64,000 bases of DNA, from the NCBI GenBank assembly GCA_038323265.1, contig JBBQGT010000002.1:1-64000 (forward strand), in the 5' to 3' direction. This DNA is from PNKC01 sp038323265. Lineage in GTDB: Bacteria; Chloroflexota; Dehalococcoidia; Tepidiformales; Tepidiformaceae. Both the position numbers and the translations under genes were made by a program. A model generated the notes under the pieces. It was not told where the DNA came from. It worked only from the letters and a program-made list of their open reading frames with translations, and ran no database searches. Below are positions 9,208 through 16,870 of this stretch, in pieces (the stretch's first letter is position 1; each line of letters starts with the position of its first letter).

Positions 9208-9564
9208 CTAGGCGACCGCAGCCTTGGCTTGTCCAACGATGGCCTCGAATGCGTCGGGCCGGGTAACTGCCAGATCCGCCAGCTGCTTGCGGTCGAGCTC
9301 AATGCCAGCGAGCTTCAGGCCGTGAATCAGGCGGCTGTAGGTGAGTCCGTGCAAGCGAGCTGCGGCGTTGATGCGCATGATCCACAGTTCGCGGAAGTCG
9401 CTTTTGCGGTCCTTGCGGTCCACGTAGTTGTAGCGCAGGGCGTGGAGCATGCTTTCGTTCGCCCGCTTGATCAGGCGATGGCGCTGGCCGTGGTGGCCCT
9501 TGGTAAGGCTGAGGATTTTCTTATGGCGGCGATGGGATGTGACGCCACGCTTCACTCGGCTCAT
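9208..9564 (-). CDS. rplT: 50S ribosomal protein L20
   Basis: A 118-residue basic protein with the highly conserved MSRVKRG start and the RHKKIL, GHHGQRHRLIKRA, DRKxRKxDFRxLWIxRINAAAR and GLTYSRLIxGLKxAGIELDRK segments of L20. It binds 23S rRNA early in 50S assembly. It is last in the infC-rpmI-rplT operon, the usual bacterial order, and is followed by a strong terminator. Confidence 0.98.
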   Translation of the reverse strand: MSRVKRGVTSHRRHKKILSLTKGHHGQRHRLIKRANESMLHALRYNYVDRKDRKSDFRELWIMRINAAARLHGLTYSRLIHGLKLAGIELDRKQLADLAVTRPDAFEAIVGQAKAAVA

Positions 9565-9588
9565 GACTTGTGCTCCTTAGTACTTCGC

Positions 9589-9789
9589 CTAGTCCTGGCC
9601 GGCCAGCAGGCGTTTGATGATTGGTGCGTGGGTTGGGGACACCGGAACGGTGCGCCCAAAGAGCACGGTGATTGGCTTTCGCTTCTTTCGGCGAAAGTTG
9701 TTCCGGCTACCCTGCATGCGCATGATCTTGCCGCCGGCGGTTACGCGAAAGCGTGAGGCGGCGCCTTTGTGGGTCTTCAGCTTCGGCAC
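9589..9789 (-). CDS. rpmI: 50S ribosomal protein L35
   Basis: A 66-residue basic protein with the L35 start MPKLKTHKGAASRF and the RRKKRK patch. It starts at a GTG one base after the infC stop; its ribosome site AGGAG lies within the last infC codons, so translation is coupled to infC. It is followed 24 nt later by rplT. Confidence 0.97.
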   Translation of the reverse strand: MPKLKTHKGAASRFRVTAGGKIMRMQGSRNNFRRKKRKPITVLFGRTVPVSPTHAPIIKRLLAGQD

Positions 9790-9790
9790 A

Positions 9791-10543
9791 CTAGTCTCCT
9801 GTTGTCGTGGCAGCTACTTCTTCGGGCTCTTCAGCCTCGGCGTCGTCTGCCTCGTCTTCTTCGTCATCGTTCTCGCCAACTACCGGCGCTGCGGCAGCCG
9901 CGGCCAGAACTGCTTCGTCTTCTTCTTCCTCTTCCACCGGGGCGGGAGCTCCCGCGGCGGCAGCGGCAAGAGCAAGGGCTCGCGCCTTTGCTGCGATCTT
10001 CTTCTTGTCGGCGGCGAGGATGATCGTCATGTGACGGCCTTCCAGCATCGCGTCTTTCTCAACGAGCGCCACGTCCCCAAGGGCCGCGACAACCCGGTCG
10101 AGCAGGTTCTTGCCGATCTGCGGGTGGGTGATTTCGCGCCCGCGGAACATGACCGTGACCTTCACCTTGTCGCCTTGCTTGAGAAGCTTGGCGGCTGTCC
10201 GCGTCTTGAAGTCCACATCGTGGTCGTCAATCTTCGGTTTCATGCGCACTTCGCGAAGTTGGACGTTGACCTGGTGCTTCTTGGCTTCGCGGTCTTTTTT
10301 GGACTGCTCGTACTTGAAGCGCCCAAAGTCCATCAGGCGAGCTACTGGTGGCTGGGCGGCGGCAGAGACTTCGACAAGGTCAACGTCACGCTGCCTCGCC
10401 ATGGCAATCGCCTCTACGGTGCGGACAACGCCCACCTGACGCCCCTCTTCATCGATGAGGCGCACTTCTGGAACGCGGATGCGCTCGTTGATTCGTGGCT
10501 CCGGCGGCGCCGGCTTCGGTTGTACCTTTGGTCGTTTCCTCAA
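9791..10543 (-). CDS. infC: Translation initiation factor IF-3 with acidic C-terminal tail
   Basis: IF-3 binds the 30S subunit and controls start-codon and initiator tRNA selection. The N-domain (RINERIRVPEVRLI, LVEVSAAAQPPVARLMDFGRFKYE) and C-domain (REVRMKPKIDDHDVDFKTRTA, KVKVTVMFRGREITHP) are complete within about 178 residues. A tail of about 70 residues rich in Ala, Glu and Asp follows and makes the protein 250 residues long. The start is TTG with a strong GGGGAG site 5 nt away; rare start codons on infC are a known means of self-regulation in other bacteria. First gene of the infC-rpmI-rplT operon. Confidence 0.96.
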   Translation of the reverse strand: MRKRPKVQPKPAPPEPRINERIRVPEVRLIDEEGRQVGVVRTVEAIAMARQRDVDLVEVSAAAQPPVARLMDFGRFKYEQSKKDREAKKHQVNVQLREVRMKPKIDDHDVDFKTRTAAKLLKQGDKVKVTVMFRGREITHPQIGKNLLDRVVAALGDVALVEKDAMLEGRHMTIILAADKKKIAAKARALALAAAAAGAPAPVEEEEEDEAVLAAAAAAPVVGENDDEEDEADDAEAEEPEEVAATTTGD

Positions 10544-10625
10544 ACTGCTCCCCGGAAAAAGTCAGACAAGCTCAAAGGATATCAGCGAACCTGTCCGGTG
10601 TATATCCGCTTGCGGCCTTCGCACC

Positions 10626-10631
10626 TACCAT
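10626..10631 (+). promoter_or_regulatory. Candidate -10 (TACCAT) of leaderless galU
   Basis: TACCAT ends 8 nt before the galU ATG and no ribosome site intervenes. The intergenic region is shared with the divergent infC operon. Confidence 0.4.
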
Positions 10632-10639
10632 AGCGCACG

Positions 10640-11518
10640 ATGCCCAACATCACGAAAGCCGTCATCCTTGCCGCCGGTCTTGGCACCCGAATGCTCCCAG
10701 CGACGAAGTCGGTGCCCAAGGAGATGCTTCCAGTTGTAGACAAGCCGCTGATTCAGTACGCCGTGGAAGAGGCGATAGCGGCGGGCATTACAGAGATCGT
10801 CTTCGTGATTGCTGACGGCAAGGAAGCGATAGCGGATCACTTCGGCCATGGTGGACGCACAGAACGAATGCTCGCACGAGACGGCCGGGCAGACCTGGTT
10901 GCGACCGTCCGCGCGCCGGCGGACCTGGCCAATTTCCACTTTCGCCGCCAACCCGAACCACTGGGTATCGCCCACGCCGTGGCCTGCGCCAGGGACCTGC
11001 TCGAAGGGGAGGCATTCGTGCTCATCTTCCCCGACGACCTGCTGCTCTCTCAGACACCCGTGGTTGGGCAACTGACCGCTGTATATCAGCCGCGAGATGG
11101 AAGCATTATCGCTGTCCAGCAGGTGGCGGACGCCGACGTGCCGCAGTACGGCATTGTCGATCCGGCGGGTGAAGGGAACCCTGCTCCGTTGCGCGGGATC
11201 ATCGAGAAGCCTTCGCTAGCGGACGCTCCCTCGCGGCTCGGGGTGGTTGGTCGCTATATCCTTGGGCCGACGATTTTTCAGCACATTGACCGCACTCCTC
11301 CAGGCAAGAACGGCGAACTGCAGTTGACGGACGCACTGGCCAGCCAGATCGCCGCTGGCGAGTGTGTCTCGGCCTTCACGTACGAAGGGACGCGCTACGA
11401 TACGGGGCGGCCATTAGGCCTGATCGTCGCCAATATCGGGGCGGCAATGGCCCGCGCCGACCTACGCAGACCTCTCGCGGATCACCTCCGCGCGCTGATT
11501 GAATCGGAGCCTTCCTAA
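10640..11518 (+). CDS. galU: UTP--glucose-1-phosphate uridylyltransferase
   Basis: A 292-residue nucleotidyltransferase that makes UDP-glucose from UTP and glucose 1-phosphate. Visible motifs are KAVILAAGLGTRMLPATKSVPKEMLPVVDKP, the EIVFVIADGKEAI and FHFRRQPEPLGIAHAV segments, IFPDDLLL, and YILGPTIF. Length is normal for GalU. There is no Shine-Dalgarno before the ATG. The next gene begins on the base after its stop codon, so the two are an operon. Sugar nucleotide supply for envelope polysaccharide is the likely role; bacterial glycogen synthase usually uses ADP-glucose. Confidence 0.95.
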   Translation: MPNITKAVILAAGLGTRMLPATKSVPKEMLPVVDKPLIQYAVEEAIAAGITEIVFVIADGKEAIADHFGHGGRTERMLARDGRADLVATVRAPADLANFHFRRQPEPLGIAHAVACARDLLEGEAFVLIFPDDLLLSQTPVVGQLTAVYQPRDGSIIAVQQVADADVPQYGIVDPAGEGNPAPLRGIIEKPSLADAPSRLGVVGRYILGPTIFQHIDRTPPGKNGELQLTDALASQIAAGECVSAFTYEGTRYDTGRPLGLIVANIGAAMARADLRRPLADHLRALIESEPS

Positions 11519-12874
11519 ATGCGAGTCCTGGCCATCGGCTACGCCCTTCCCGACGCCGCGATCGACAACTACAGCGTCTTCTCTGCTCCTTCGTATTCGG
11601 ACTACGACGCGCTGGTCATTGACCCTTCGAGCATCACCCACGCTGTCCAGCAACTTATAGCCGGGACAACTGAGTACACCGCGTTTGATGACCGGCCGGT
11701 GCTCAACGCTCCGTCTTCCGCATCGGCCGTGAGTGGCGCGGATCAGATTCGCCGCCGGGCGGACGAGACTCGCAGTCTGCTCGAAGCCGGCGGAACGGTG
11801 GTGGTCATGGCCCGGCCGAACGCGGTACAGGGCGGACTCCAGGGATTCGAAGGATGCGATCGTTACAGCTGGTTGCCGGCGCCGAGCGGACTCTCGTGGG
11901 GCATGCCGTTCATTCGCCCAGCCGAAGGCAAGACGGTCCGTGTGTTGGCGGAAGACCACCCGGCAGCAACTCTGCTGCGGAATTTTCGCAGCGAGGTCGC
12001 TTCGCGCGCTTCGTTTGATGACCGCTTGCCCGAACTGCGCCGCGAGGCACGCTTCCTTGCCGCTGGCGGTTCCGGAGTTCCGATCGCCGCCGAGTTCAGT
12101 GTCCTCGGGGGACGTGTGGTTTTTCTGCCAGCCTTTCAAGAAGCGATAAGTTACAACCGGCCAGAACTGGCGAGGGCAATCGTCGAGCTGTGCATTCGGC
12201 TCGATGCACACGGAGCGGCGATCGAACCGCCGTATTGGTCACGCAGCGTCCCGGTGCCTGGGCTCGAACAGGTTGAAGCGGAAGTGGAAGAGGCCGAATC
12301 TGCGGCGGCTGAGGCGACCTCGCACGCGGCGGCAGTACGGGAACGCCACGACGCGCTTGCCCGCCACCGGCGCCTGCTTTACGAAGACGGACCTGTGTTT
12401 GGCGGGTCGGTTGCGGAATCGCTCCGGCTGCTTGGCTTTTCGGTCGAAGGCGGCGCTGGAGCTGCCATGGCCATCACGAGCGAAGGGGCAACGGCGTTCG
12501 TGGAGGTGGAAAGCAGCCGCGAGCAGATCCTCGAATGGCCTTACGTGCGCGTGCAGCGCCGACTGGAAGAGCACTTGCTTAAGCAATCGGAACAGCTCAA
12601 GGGGGTCGTGGTGGTCAACGCCTACCGCGACCAAGCGCCAGACCAGCGCAGCGAACCCTTCACAGACGCCCTGCGCGTTGCCTGCGAGAACTACCACTAC
12701 TCGCTGGTCACAGCCGAAACACTGTTCGCGCTTGTGCAACGAGTTTTGGGCGGGGGAGACGAAGCGTTCTTGCTCGGCATTCGCCGGCGCCTGATGAACG
12801 GCGCGGGCCTGCTCACGCTTGACCAGGTCCTGAGCGAGCAGCCCCCAGCCGAGAAGAATGAGACCATCTTCTAG
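11519..12874 (+). CDS. Conserved hypothetical protein with coiled coil and nuclease-like C-terminal domain
   Basis: A 451-residue protein that starts directly after galU (no gap). Residues about 1-240 form an alpha/beta region I do not recognise. About 245-290 is Glu/Ala-rich and probably coiled coil. About 295-440 resembles the PD-(D/E)XK-like domain found at the C-terminus of several bacterial proteins: FVEVESSREQI, then KGVVVVNAYRDQAPDQRSEPFTDALRVAC, then YSLVTAETLFALV. Whether the metal-binding residues are complete is unclear. Function is unknown; the link with galU is only positional. Confidence 0.6.
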   Translation: MRVLAIGYALPDAAIDNYSVFSAPSYSDYDALVIDPSSITHAVQQLIAGTTEYTAFDDRPVLNAPSSASAVSGADQIRRRADETRSLLEAGGTVVVMARPNAVQGGLQGFEGCDRYSWLPAPSGLSWGMPFIRPAEGKTVRVLAEDHPAATLLRNFRSEVASRASFDDRLPELRREARFLAAGGSGVPIAAEFSVLGGRVVFLPAFQEAISYNRPELARAIVELCIRLDAHGAAIEPPYWSRSVPVPGLEQVEAEVEEAESAAAEATSHAAAVRERHDALARHRRLLYEDGPVFGGSVAESLRLLGFSVEGGAGAAMAITSEGATAFVEVESSREQILEWPYVRVQRRLEEHLLKQSEQLKGVVVVNAYRDQAPDQRSEPFTDALRVACENYHYSLVTAETLFALVQRVLGGGDEAFLLGIRRRLMNGAGLLTLDQVLSEQPPAEKNETIF

Positions 12875-12915
12875 GCTCCAGCCACAGCTAATCCCACACT
12901 CAATTGGAGTACACA

Positions 12916-13299
12916 ATGGTCAAAATCATTAAGCCCAGCGACCGCGATTGCTCGACGGCGCAGACCCCCGGGATGCGCCGGGAAGCGGGTATCTCCGCCG
13001 GAACCGCAAGTTCCGCCGGACTTTGGATGGGCACCGCAGTGAACGACCCAGGGGCCGCCTCGGGCGTGCATCATCACGGCGCAAACGAGTCGGGCATCTA
13101 CATCCTGCGAGGGCGGGTACGCTTCCGCTGGGGCGAGAAGCTGGAGCACGTTGCCGACGCTGAGCCCGGCGATTTCGTCTTCGTGCCACCGTTCGAAGTT
13201 CACATGGAAGAGAACCTGGACGCGGACAACGAAGCCGAACTGCTACTGGCGCGCAACAGCCAGGAAGCGATCGTGGTCAACGTCCCAGACCCGCGCTAA
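12916..13299 (+). CDS. Cupin domain protein
   Basis: A 127-residue single cupin. The metal-site pattern is visible: HHHGANESGIYILRGRVRFRWG (motif 1, with His and Glu ligands) and GDFVFVPPFEVHMEEN (motif 2, with His). I use ATG 12916, with GGAGT 5 nt upstream, rather than the in-frame TTG at 12904 that overlaps the ribosome site. It may be a small-molecule binding or dioxygenase-like protein. It stands alone between the galU operon and a convergent RAM-domain gene. Confidence 0.82.
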   Translation: MVKIIKPSDRDCSTAQTPGMRREAGISAGTASSAGLWMGTAVNDPGAASGVHHHGANESGIYILRGRVRFRWGEKLEHVADAEPGDFVFVPPFEVHMEENLDADNEAELLLARNSQEAIVVNVPDPR

Positions 13300-13311
13300 A
13301 CGACGCAGGTC

Positions 13312-13554
13312 TTAGCTGGCGGCCTCAGGGAAGGTCACGCAGGTAGTCGTACTCTCGATACCGTCGACGGCGCGGATATGACGGCTGATGACGGCTGGCA
13401 CATCCGTCAGCGTGGCGACTTCAACGACAGCCACAATGTCGTACGGCCCCATGACCTGGTAGACCTCGCTGATGCCCTCGACGGCACTAAGCCGGGTGAA
13501 CACTTCCATGGTCTTCGCGGGGTCAACAACGATCAGGACGAACGCTTTAATCAT
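13312..13554 (-). CDS. Stand-alone RAM domain (Lrp/AsnC ligand-binding) protein
   Basis: An 80-residue protein equal to the effector-binding half of Lrp/AsnC regulators without the DNA-binding half. The core reads KAFVLIVVDPAKTMEVF, VYQVMGPYDIVAVVEV and HIRAVDGIESTTTCVTF. Such proteins form amino acid-binding oligomers. GAGGAG lies about 10 nt before the ATG, and TACTGT about 70 nt upstream could be its -10. A regulatory or sensor role is inferred. Confidence 0.85.
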   Translation of the reverse strand: MIKAFVLIVVDPAKTMEVFTRLSAVEGISEVYQVMGPYDIVAVVEVATLTDVPAVISRHIRAVDGIESTTTCVTFPEAAS

Positions 13555-13622
13555 GGCTGATCAACTCCTCAAATCCGACAGGCCCGATGCGGGCATTCGG
13601 CGGCGCTTGGGCGCCTGCAAGC

Positions 13623-13628
13623 ACAGTA
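13623..13628 (-). promoter_or_regulatory. Candidate -10 (TACTGT) for the RAM-domain gene
   Basis: TACTGT on the minus strand, in the gap between lepA and the RAM-domain gene. It fits the TANNNT pattern seen before other genes here. No good -35 is seen. Confidence 0.3.
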
Positions 13629-13665
13629 GCATCGTCGCGTTTCGGGATTATTTCGCAGCGCGAAG

Positions 13666-15492
13666 TTAGTCCTCGCGAAGCCTGAGGACGGCCATGAACG
13701 CTTCTTGGGGGATCTCGACGTTGCCGACACGCTTCATGCGCTTTTTTCCTTCAGCCTGCTTTTCGAGCAGCTTACGCTTACGGCTTATGTCGCCTCCGTA
13801 GCACTTCGCGAGGACGTTTTTGCGCATCGCCCGGATCGTTTCGCGGGCGATGATCCGCCCGCCAACAGCGGCCTGGATCGGCACGTCGAACATCTGTCGA
13901 GGGATCAACGTGCGCAGTTTCGAAACCAGCACGCGGCCCTCGCGGTCAGCGTTGCTGCTGTGGGTGATAAGCGAGAGGGCGTCAACGGGCGTGCCGTTTA
14001 CGAGGATGTCGACCTTGACCAACCGGGCGGGACGGTACTCGCTCAGGTGATAGTCCAGGCTCGCGTAGCCGCTGGTGGAGCCCTTCAGGTTGTCGTAGAA
14101 GTCGACGAGTATTTCGGCCATCGGGATATCGTAGGCCAGGAGGACGCGCGCCTCGCCGGGCGCCAGTTCGTTCTCCGGCTCGAGGAATTCCATTTTGATG
14201 AACTGCCCGCGGCGGGTAGTGACCAGTTCCATCACCTGGCCGATGAAACGGCTAGGCGTGATGACATCGATGCGCGCCCAAGGCTCGGAGATCACGGCGA
14301 TGCTTGAGGGATCCGGGAGGTCCGCCGGGTTATCGACGACCACGTCCACTCCCTGCGTCGTCTTCACCTGGTACTCCACGCTCGGAGCGGTAGTCAGCAG
14401 CGACAGGCCGTACTCGCGTTCCAGCCGTTCGCCCACGATCTCCATATGCAGCAGTCCGAGAAACCCGCAGCGGAACCCGAACCCCAGAGCGACCGACGTT
14501 TCGGGCTCGTACACCAGCGAGGCATCGTTGAGGACCAGGCGACCCAGCGCCTCGCGCAGCTCCTGGTACTGGTCCGAGTCGGTGGGATAGATACCGGCGA
14601 AGACCATGGGCTTGGCCTGCATGTAGCCGGGCCACGGTTCGCTGGCCGGCTCTGAGTTCAGCGTGATGGTGTCGCCCACGCGGCAGTCGGCAACGTCTTT
14701 CAGACCCGTCGCCACGTAGCCTACTTCGCCGTTGCCCAGAACCGGCAGAGGCTTCATTGCTGGTGCGAAGATTCCGTATTCGAGGGGGTCGAAGACCACT
14801 TCGGTCTGCATGAGTTTGAGCGGCTTCTTGCCTTCGAATTGGCCTTCAAATACGCGGACATGAGCGACGACGCCTTTGTAGGCGTCGTACTTTGAATCGA
14901 AAATGAGTGCTTTCAGGGGAGCGTTCGGCTCGCCTTTCGGGGGCGAGATGCGTTCGGCGATCGCCGCGAGGATCTCATCGACGCCGATGCCTTCCTTGGC
15001 GCTCGCGAGGATCATTTCTTCGCGTTTGAAGCCGATGACCCGCTCCAACTCGTGCGCAACGCGTTCGGGGTCTGCGTGGGGGAGGTCAATCTTGTTGAGT
15101 ACGGGGATGAGCGTGAGGTCCTGGTTGATGGCGAGGTAGACGTTGGCGAGCGTCTGGGCCTCAATGCCCTGGGAAGCATCGACTACGAGGAGCGCGCCCT
15201 CGCAGGCGGCGAGGCTGCGTGACACTTCGTACGTGAAGTCCACATGCCCGGGCGTGTCGATGAGGTTAAATTCGAACTCTTCGCCGCTTGGCGAGGTGTA
15301 CGACATGCGCGCCGCCGCAGCCTTGATGGTGATGCCCTTTTCGCGCTCCAGGTCCATTGAGTCGAGCAGCTGCTCGGACATCTCGCGCTTGCTCACTGTG
15401 CCCGTGCTTTCGAGCAGCCGGTCGGCCAACGTCGACTTGCCGTGGTCGATGTGAGCGATGATGCAAAAGTTGCGGATGTGCGCCTGTTCCAC
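13666..15492 (-). CDS. lepA: Elongation factor 4 (LepA)
   Basis: A 608-residue ribosome-associated GTPase. The G1 motif (AHIDHGKSTLADRLL), the switch segment RERGITIKA-like (EREKGITIKAAAARM), DTPGHVDFTYEVSRSL, NKIDLPHADP and the LepA-specific C-terminal end (YGGDISRKRKLLEKQAEGKKRMK) are present. The frame stays open upstream, but I choose the GTG at 15492 (VEQAHIRNFCIIAHIDHGK) because it gives the conserved N-terminus; the ribosome site is weak. Divergent from mdh. Confidence 0.95.
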   Translation of the reverse strand: MEQAHIRNFCIIAHIDHGKSTLADRLLESTGTVSKREMSEQLLDSMDLEREKGITIKAAAARMSYTSPSGEEFEFNLIDTPGHVDFTYEVSRSLAACEGALLVVDASQGIEAQTLANVYLAINQDLTLIPVLNKIDLPHADPERVAHELERVIGFKREEMILASAKEGIGVDEILAAIAERISPPKGEPNAPLKALIFDSKYDAYKGVVAHVRVFEGQFEGKKPLKLMQTEVVFDPLEYGIFAPAMKPLPVLGNGEVGYVATGLKDVADCRVGDTITLNSEPASEPWPGYMQAKPMVFAGIYPTDSDQYQELREALGRLVLNDASLVYEPETSVALGFGFRCGFLGLLHMEIVGERLEREYGLSLLTTAPSVEYQVKTTQGVDVVVDNPADLPDPSSIAVISEPWARIDVITPSRFIGQVMELVTTRRGQFIKMEFLEPENELAPGEARVLLAYDIPMAEILVDFYDNLKGSTSGYASLDYHLSEYRPARLVKVDILVNGTPVDALSLITHSSNADREGRVLVSKLRTLIPRQMFDVPIQAAVGGRIIARETIRAMRKNVLAKCYGGDISRKRKLLEKQAEGKKRMKRVGNVEIPQEAFMAVLRLRED

Positions 15493-15526
15493 AGATTCAG
15501 TGTATGGGAGCCCTTGGTTAGGGGTT

Positions 15527-15544
15527 GGGCGAGGAGCCTCGCCC
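15527..15544. repeat. Perfect inverted repeat between lepA and mdh
   Basis: GGGCGAGG and CCTCGCCC are separated by 2 nt. The repeat lies in the divergent lepA-mdh promoter region. It could be an operator, but no regulator is indicated. Confidence 0.4.
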
Positions 15545-15585
15545 GAAGGAGTGCGGTTTGGCGAGGCTTTAGGACCGCCCCGTGG

Positions 15586-15591
15586 TACTCT
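15586..15591 (+). promoter_or_regulatory. Candidate -10 (TACTCT) of mdh
   Basis: TACTCT lies 36 nt before the mdh ATG, which has its own AAGGAG site. This would give a short leader of roughly 30 nt. Confidence 0.35.
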
Positions 15592-15627
15592 CGAAAGCAT
15601 CCCCACGTTCACAAACAAGGAGTTTTG

Positions 15628-16569
15628 ATGGCCCGGAAAAAGGTCACGATCATCGGCGCCGGCGCGACTGGCGGGGCCATGGCCCAACGTCTTATCGAGC
15701 GCGACATCTGCGATGTGGTCCTCCAGGATGACCCGCAGTTCGCGGGCACGATGCACTTCGGCAAAGCGCTCGATGAGTCGCAGGCGGCGGCGTGGGAGGG
15801 CTTCAGCACCCGCATCACCGCGACCGATGGCTGGGAAGACACTACCGACTCAGACGTTGTGATCTGCACTGCTGGCGCGCCGCGCAAGCCGGGCATGACG
15901 CGCGAAGAGCTGCTGAATGGCAACGCCGCGATCGTCCGCGCCAAGGTTTCGGCTGCGGCGAAGGCGTCGCCGAACGCGGTGATCGTGATCTTTGCGAACC
16001 CCATGGACGCCATGTGCCACGTGGCCAAGGAAGCCAGCGGCTTCCCGCGCGAGCGGATCATTGGCCAGGGCGGCGCCCTTGATAGCGCGCGGTACCGCTA
16101 CTTCGTGGCTGACGCACTGGGCGTGTCACCGGCCGATGTCCATGGCTTCGTGATCGGCGGCCACACGGATACCACGATGGTGCCCGTGGTCTCCCAGACG
16201 CGCATCGGAGGCGTGCCGCTCACGGATCTCCTGCCCGCCGACAAAATCCAAGCCCTCGTCCAGCGCACGATGCGCGGCGGCGCGGAAATCGGCGAGTTGC
16301 TGAAGACCGGCAGCGCGTACTACGCGCCTTCGGCCGCGACCATCGCCATGGCCGAATCCGTGCTGCTCGACCAGCGGCGGCTGATCCCCTGCTCGGTGTA
16401 CCACCAGGGTGAGTACGGCATGAAGGACATCTTCTCGGGCACTGTCTGCCAGTTGGGTGCGGGCGGCATCCAGCGGACGTTCGAGCTGCCACTCACGGAC
16501 GACGAAAAGCAGCGCGTACTGGCAGCGGCGGACGCCACACGGGAGCTTGTGAAGCTGATCACGAGCTAG
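15628..16569 (+). CDS. mdh: Malate dehydrogenase (LDH-like type)
   Basis: A 313-residue NAD-dependent dehydrogenase for malate/oxaloacetate. The Rossmann start KKVTIIGAGATGGAMAQRL is followed by Asp in VVLQDD, which favours NAD. Substrate-binding Arg is in CTAGAPRKPGMTREEL; an Arg here rather than Gln marks malate over lactate specificity. The catalytic His is in VIGGHTDTTMVPV. The loop GQGGALDSARYRYF differs slightly from the usual G-x-AGxLDSARF. ATG 15628 has AAGGAG 5 nt upstream; the long open frame before it is not coding. Confidence 0.95.
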   Translation: MARKKVTIIGAGATGGAMAQRLIERDICDVVLQDDPQFAGTMHFGKALDESQAAAWEGFSTRITATDGWEDTTDSDVVICTAGAPRKPGMTREELLNGNAAIVRAKVSAAAKASPNAVIVIFANPMDAMCHVAKEASGFPRERIIGQGGALDSARYRYFVADALGVSPADVHGFVIGGHTDTTMVPVVSQTRIGGVPLTDLLPADKIQALVQRTMRGGAEIGELLKTGSAYYAPSAATIAMAESVLLDQRRLIPCSVYHQGEYGMKDIFSGTVCQLGAGGIQRTFELPLTDDEKQRVLAAADATRELVKLITS

Positions 16570-16644
16570 CTGTACAAACGCCAACTTTACGGAAGGGCGA
16601 CCATTTCGCCCTAGCTGCGAGGAACCGGCGGGAAGTCCCTCGGC

Positions 16645-16845
16645 TCAGACTGGTGGCAGCCCGAGCCGCTCGCGCAGTTCGGCGGTTGTGAAAACTCGGC
16701 CTTCCTGGATGTCGAGCCGTCCGCGATCCACGGATTGCTGCAAGTAGACTAGATAGACGAGGTCGTCCCACGTCGAGGTGTCATCGAGTCTCTCGACGAG
16801 TTGCTTCGCCTGCGCCTTGATGGACCCGGGAGCCGGTGCGGTCAT
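16645..16845 (-). CDS. Small antitoxin-like protein
   Basis: A 66-residue protein with the pattern ...AKQLVERLDDTSTWDDLVYLVYLQQSVDRGRLDIQEGRVFTTAELRERLG. It resembles a widespread group of short proteins (WDDL-YxxYxRQxIxxGxxDxxxGR-) often described as antitoxin-like. No toxin-sized gene adjoins it: argH ends 25 nt upstream and about 75 nt without a gene follow. GAGGTGAG lies just before the ATG. A function as an antitoxin is therefore not supported by context. Confidence 0.65.
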   Translation of the reverse strand: MTAPAPGSIKAQAKQLVERLDDTSTWDDLVYLVYLQQSVDRGRLDIQEGRVFTTAELRERLGLPPV

Positions 16846-16870
16846 CTGCTCACCTCGTAGTAGTACCCAA

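Noticed and set aside
15493..15756. N-terminal extension of the lepA reading frame
   Set aside because: The extra 88 codons give a composition unlike LepA, overlap the mdh promoter and precede the conserved AHIRNFCIIAHIDHGK start.
16645..16845. Toxin-antitoxin pair
   Set aside because: The antitoxin-like protein has no neighbouring toxin gene, only argH and an empty stretch.
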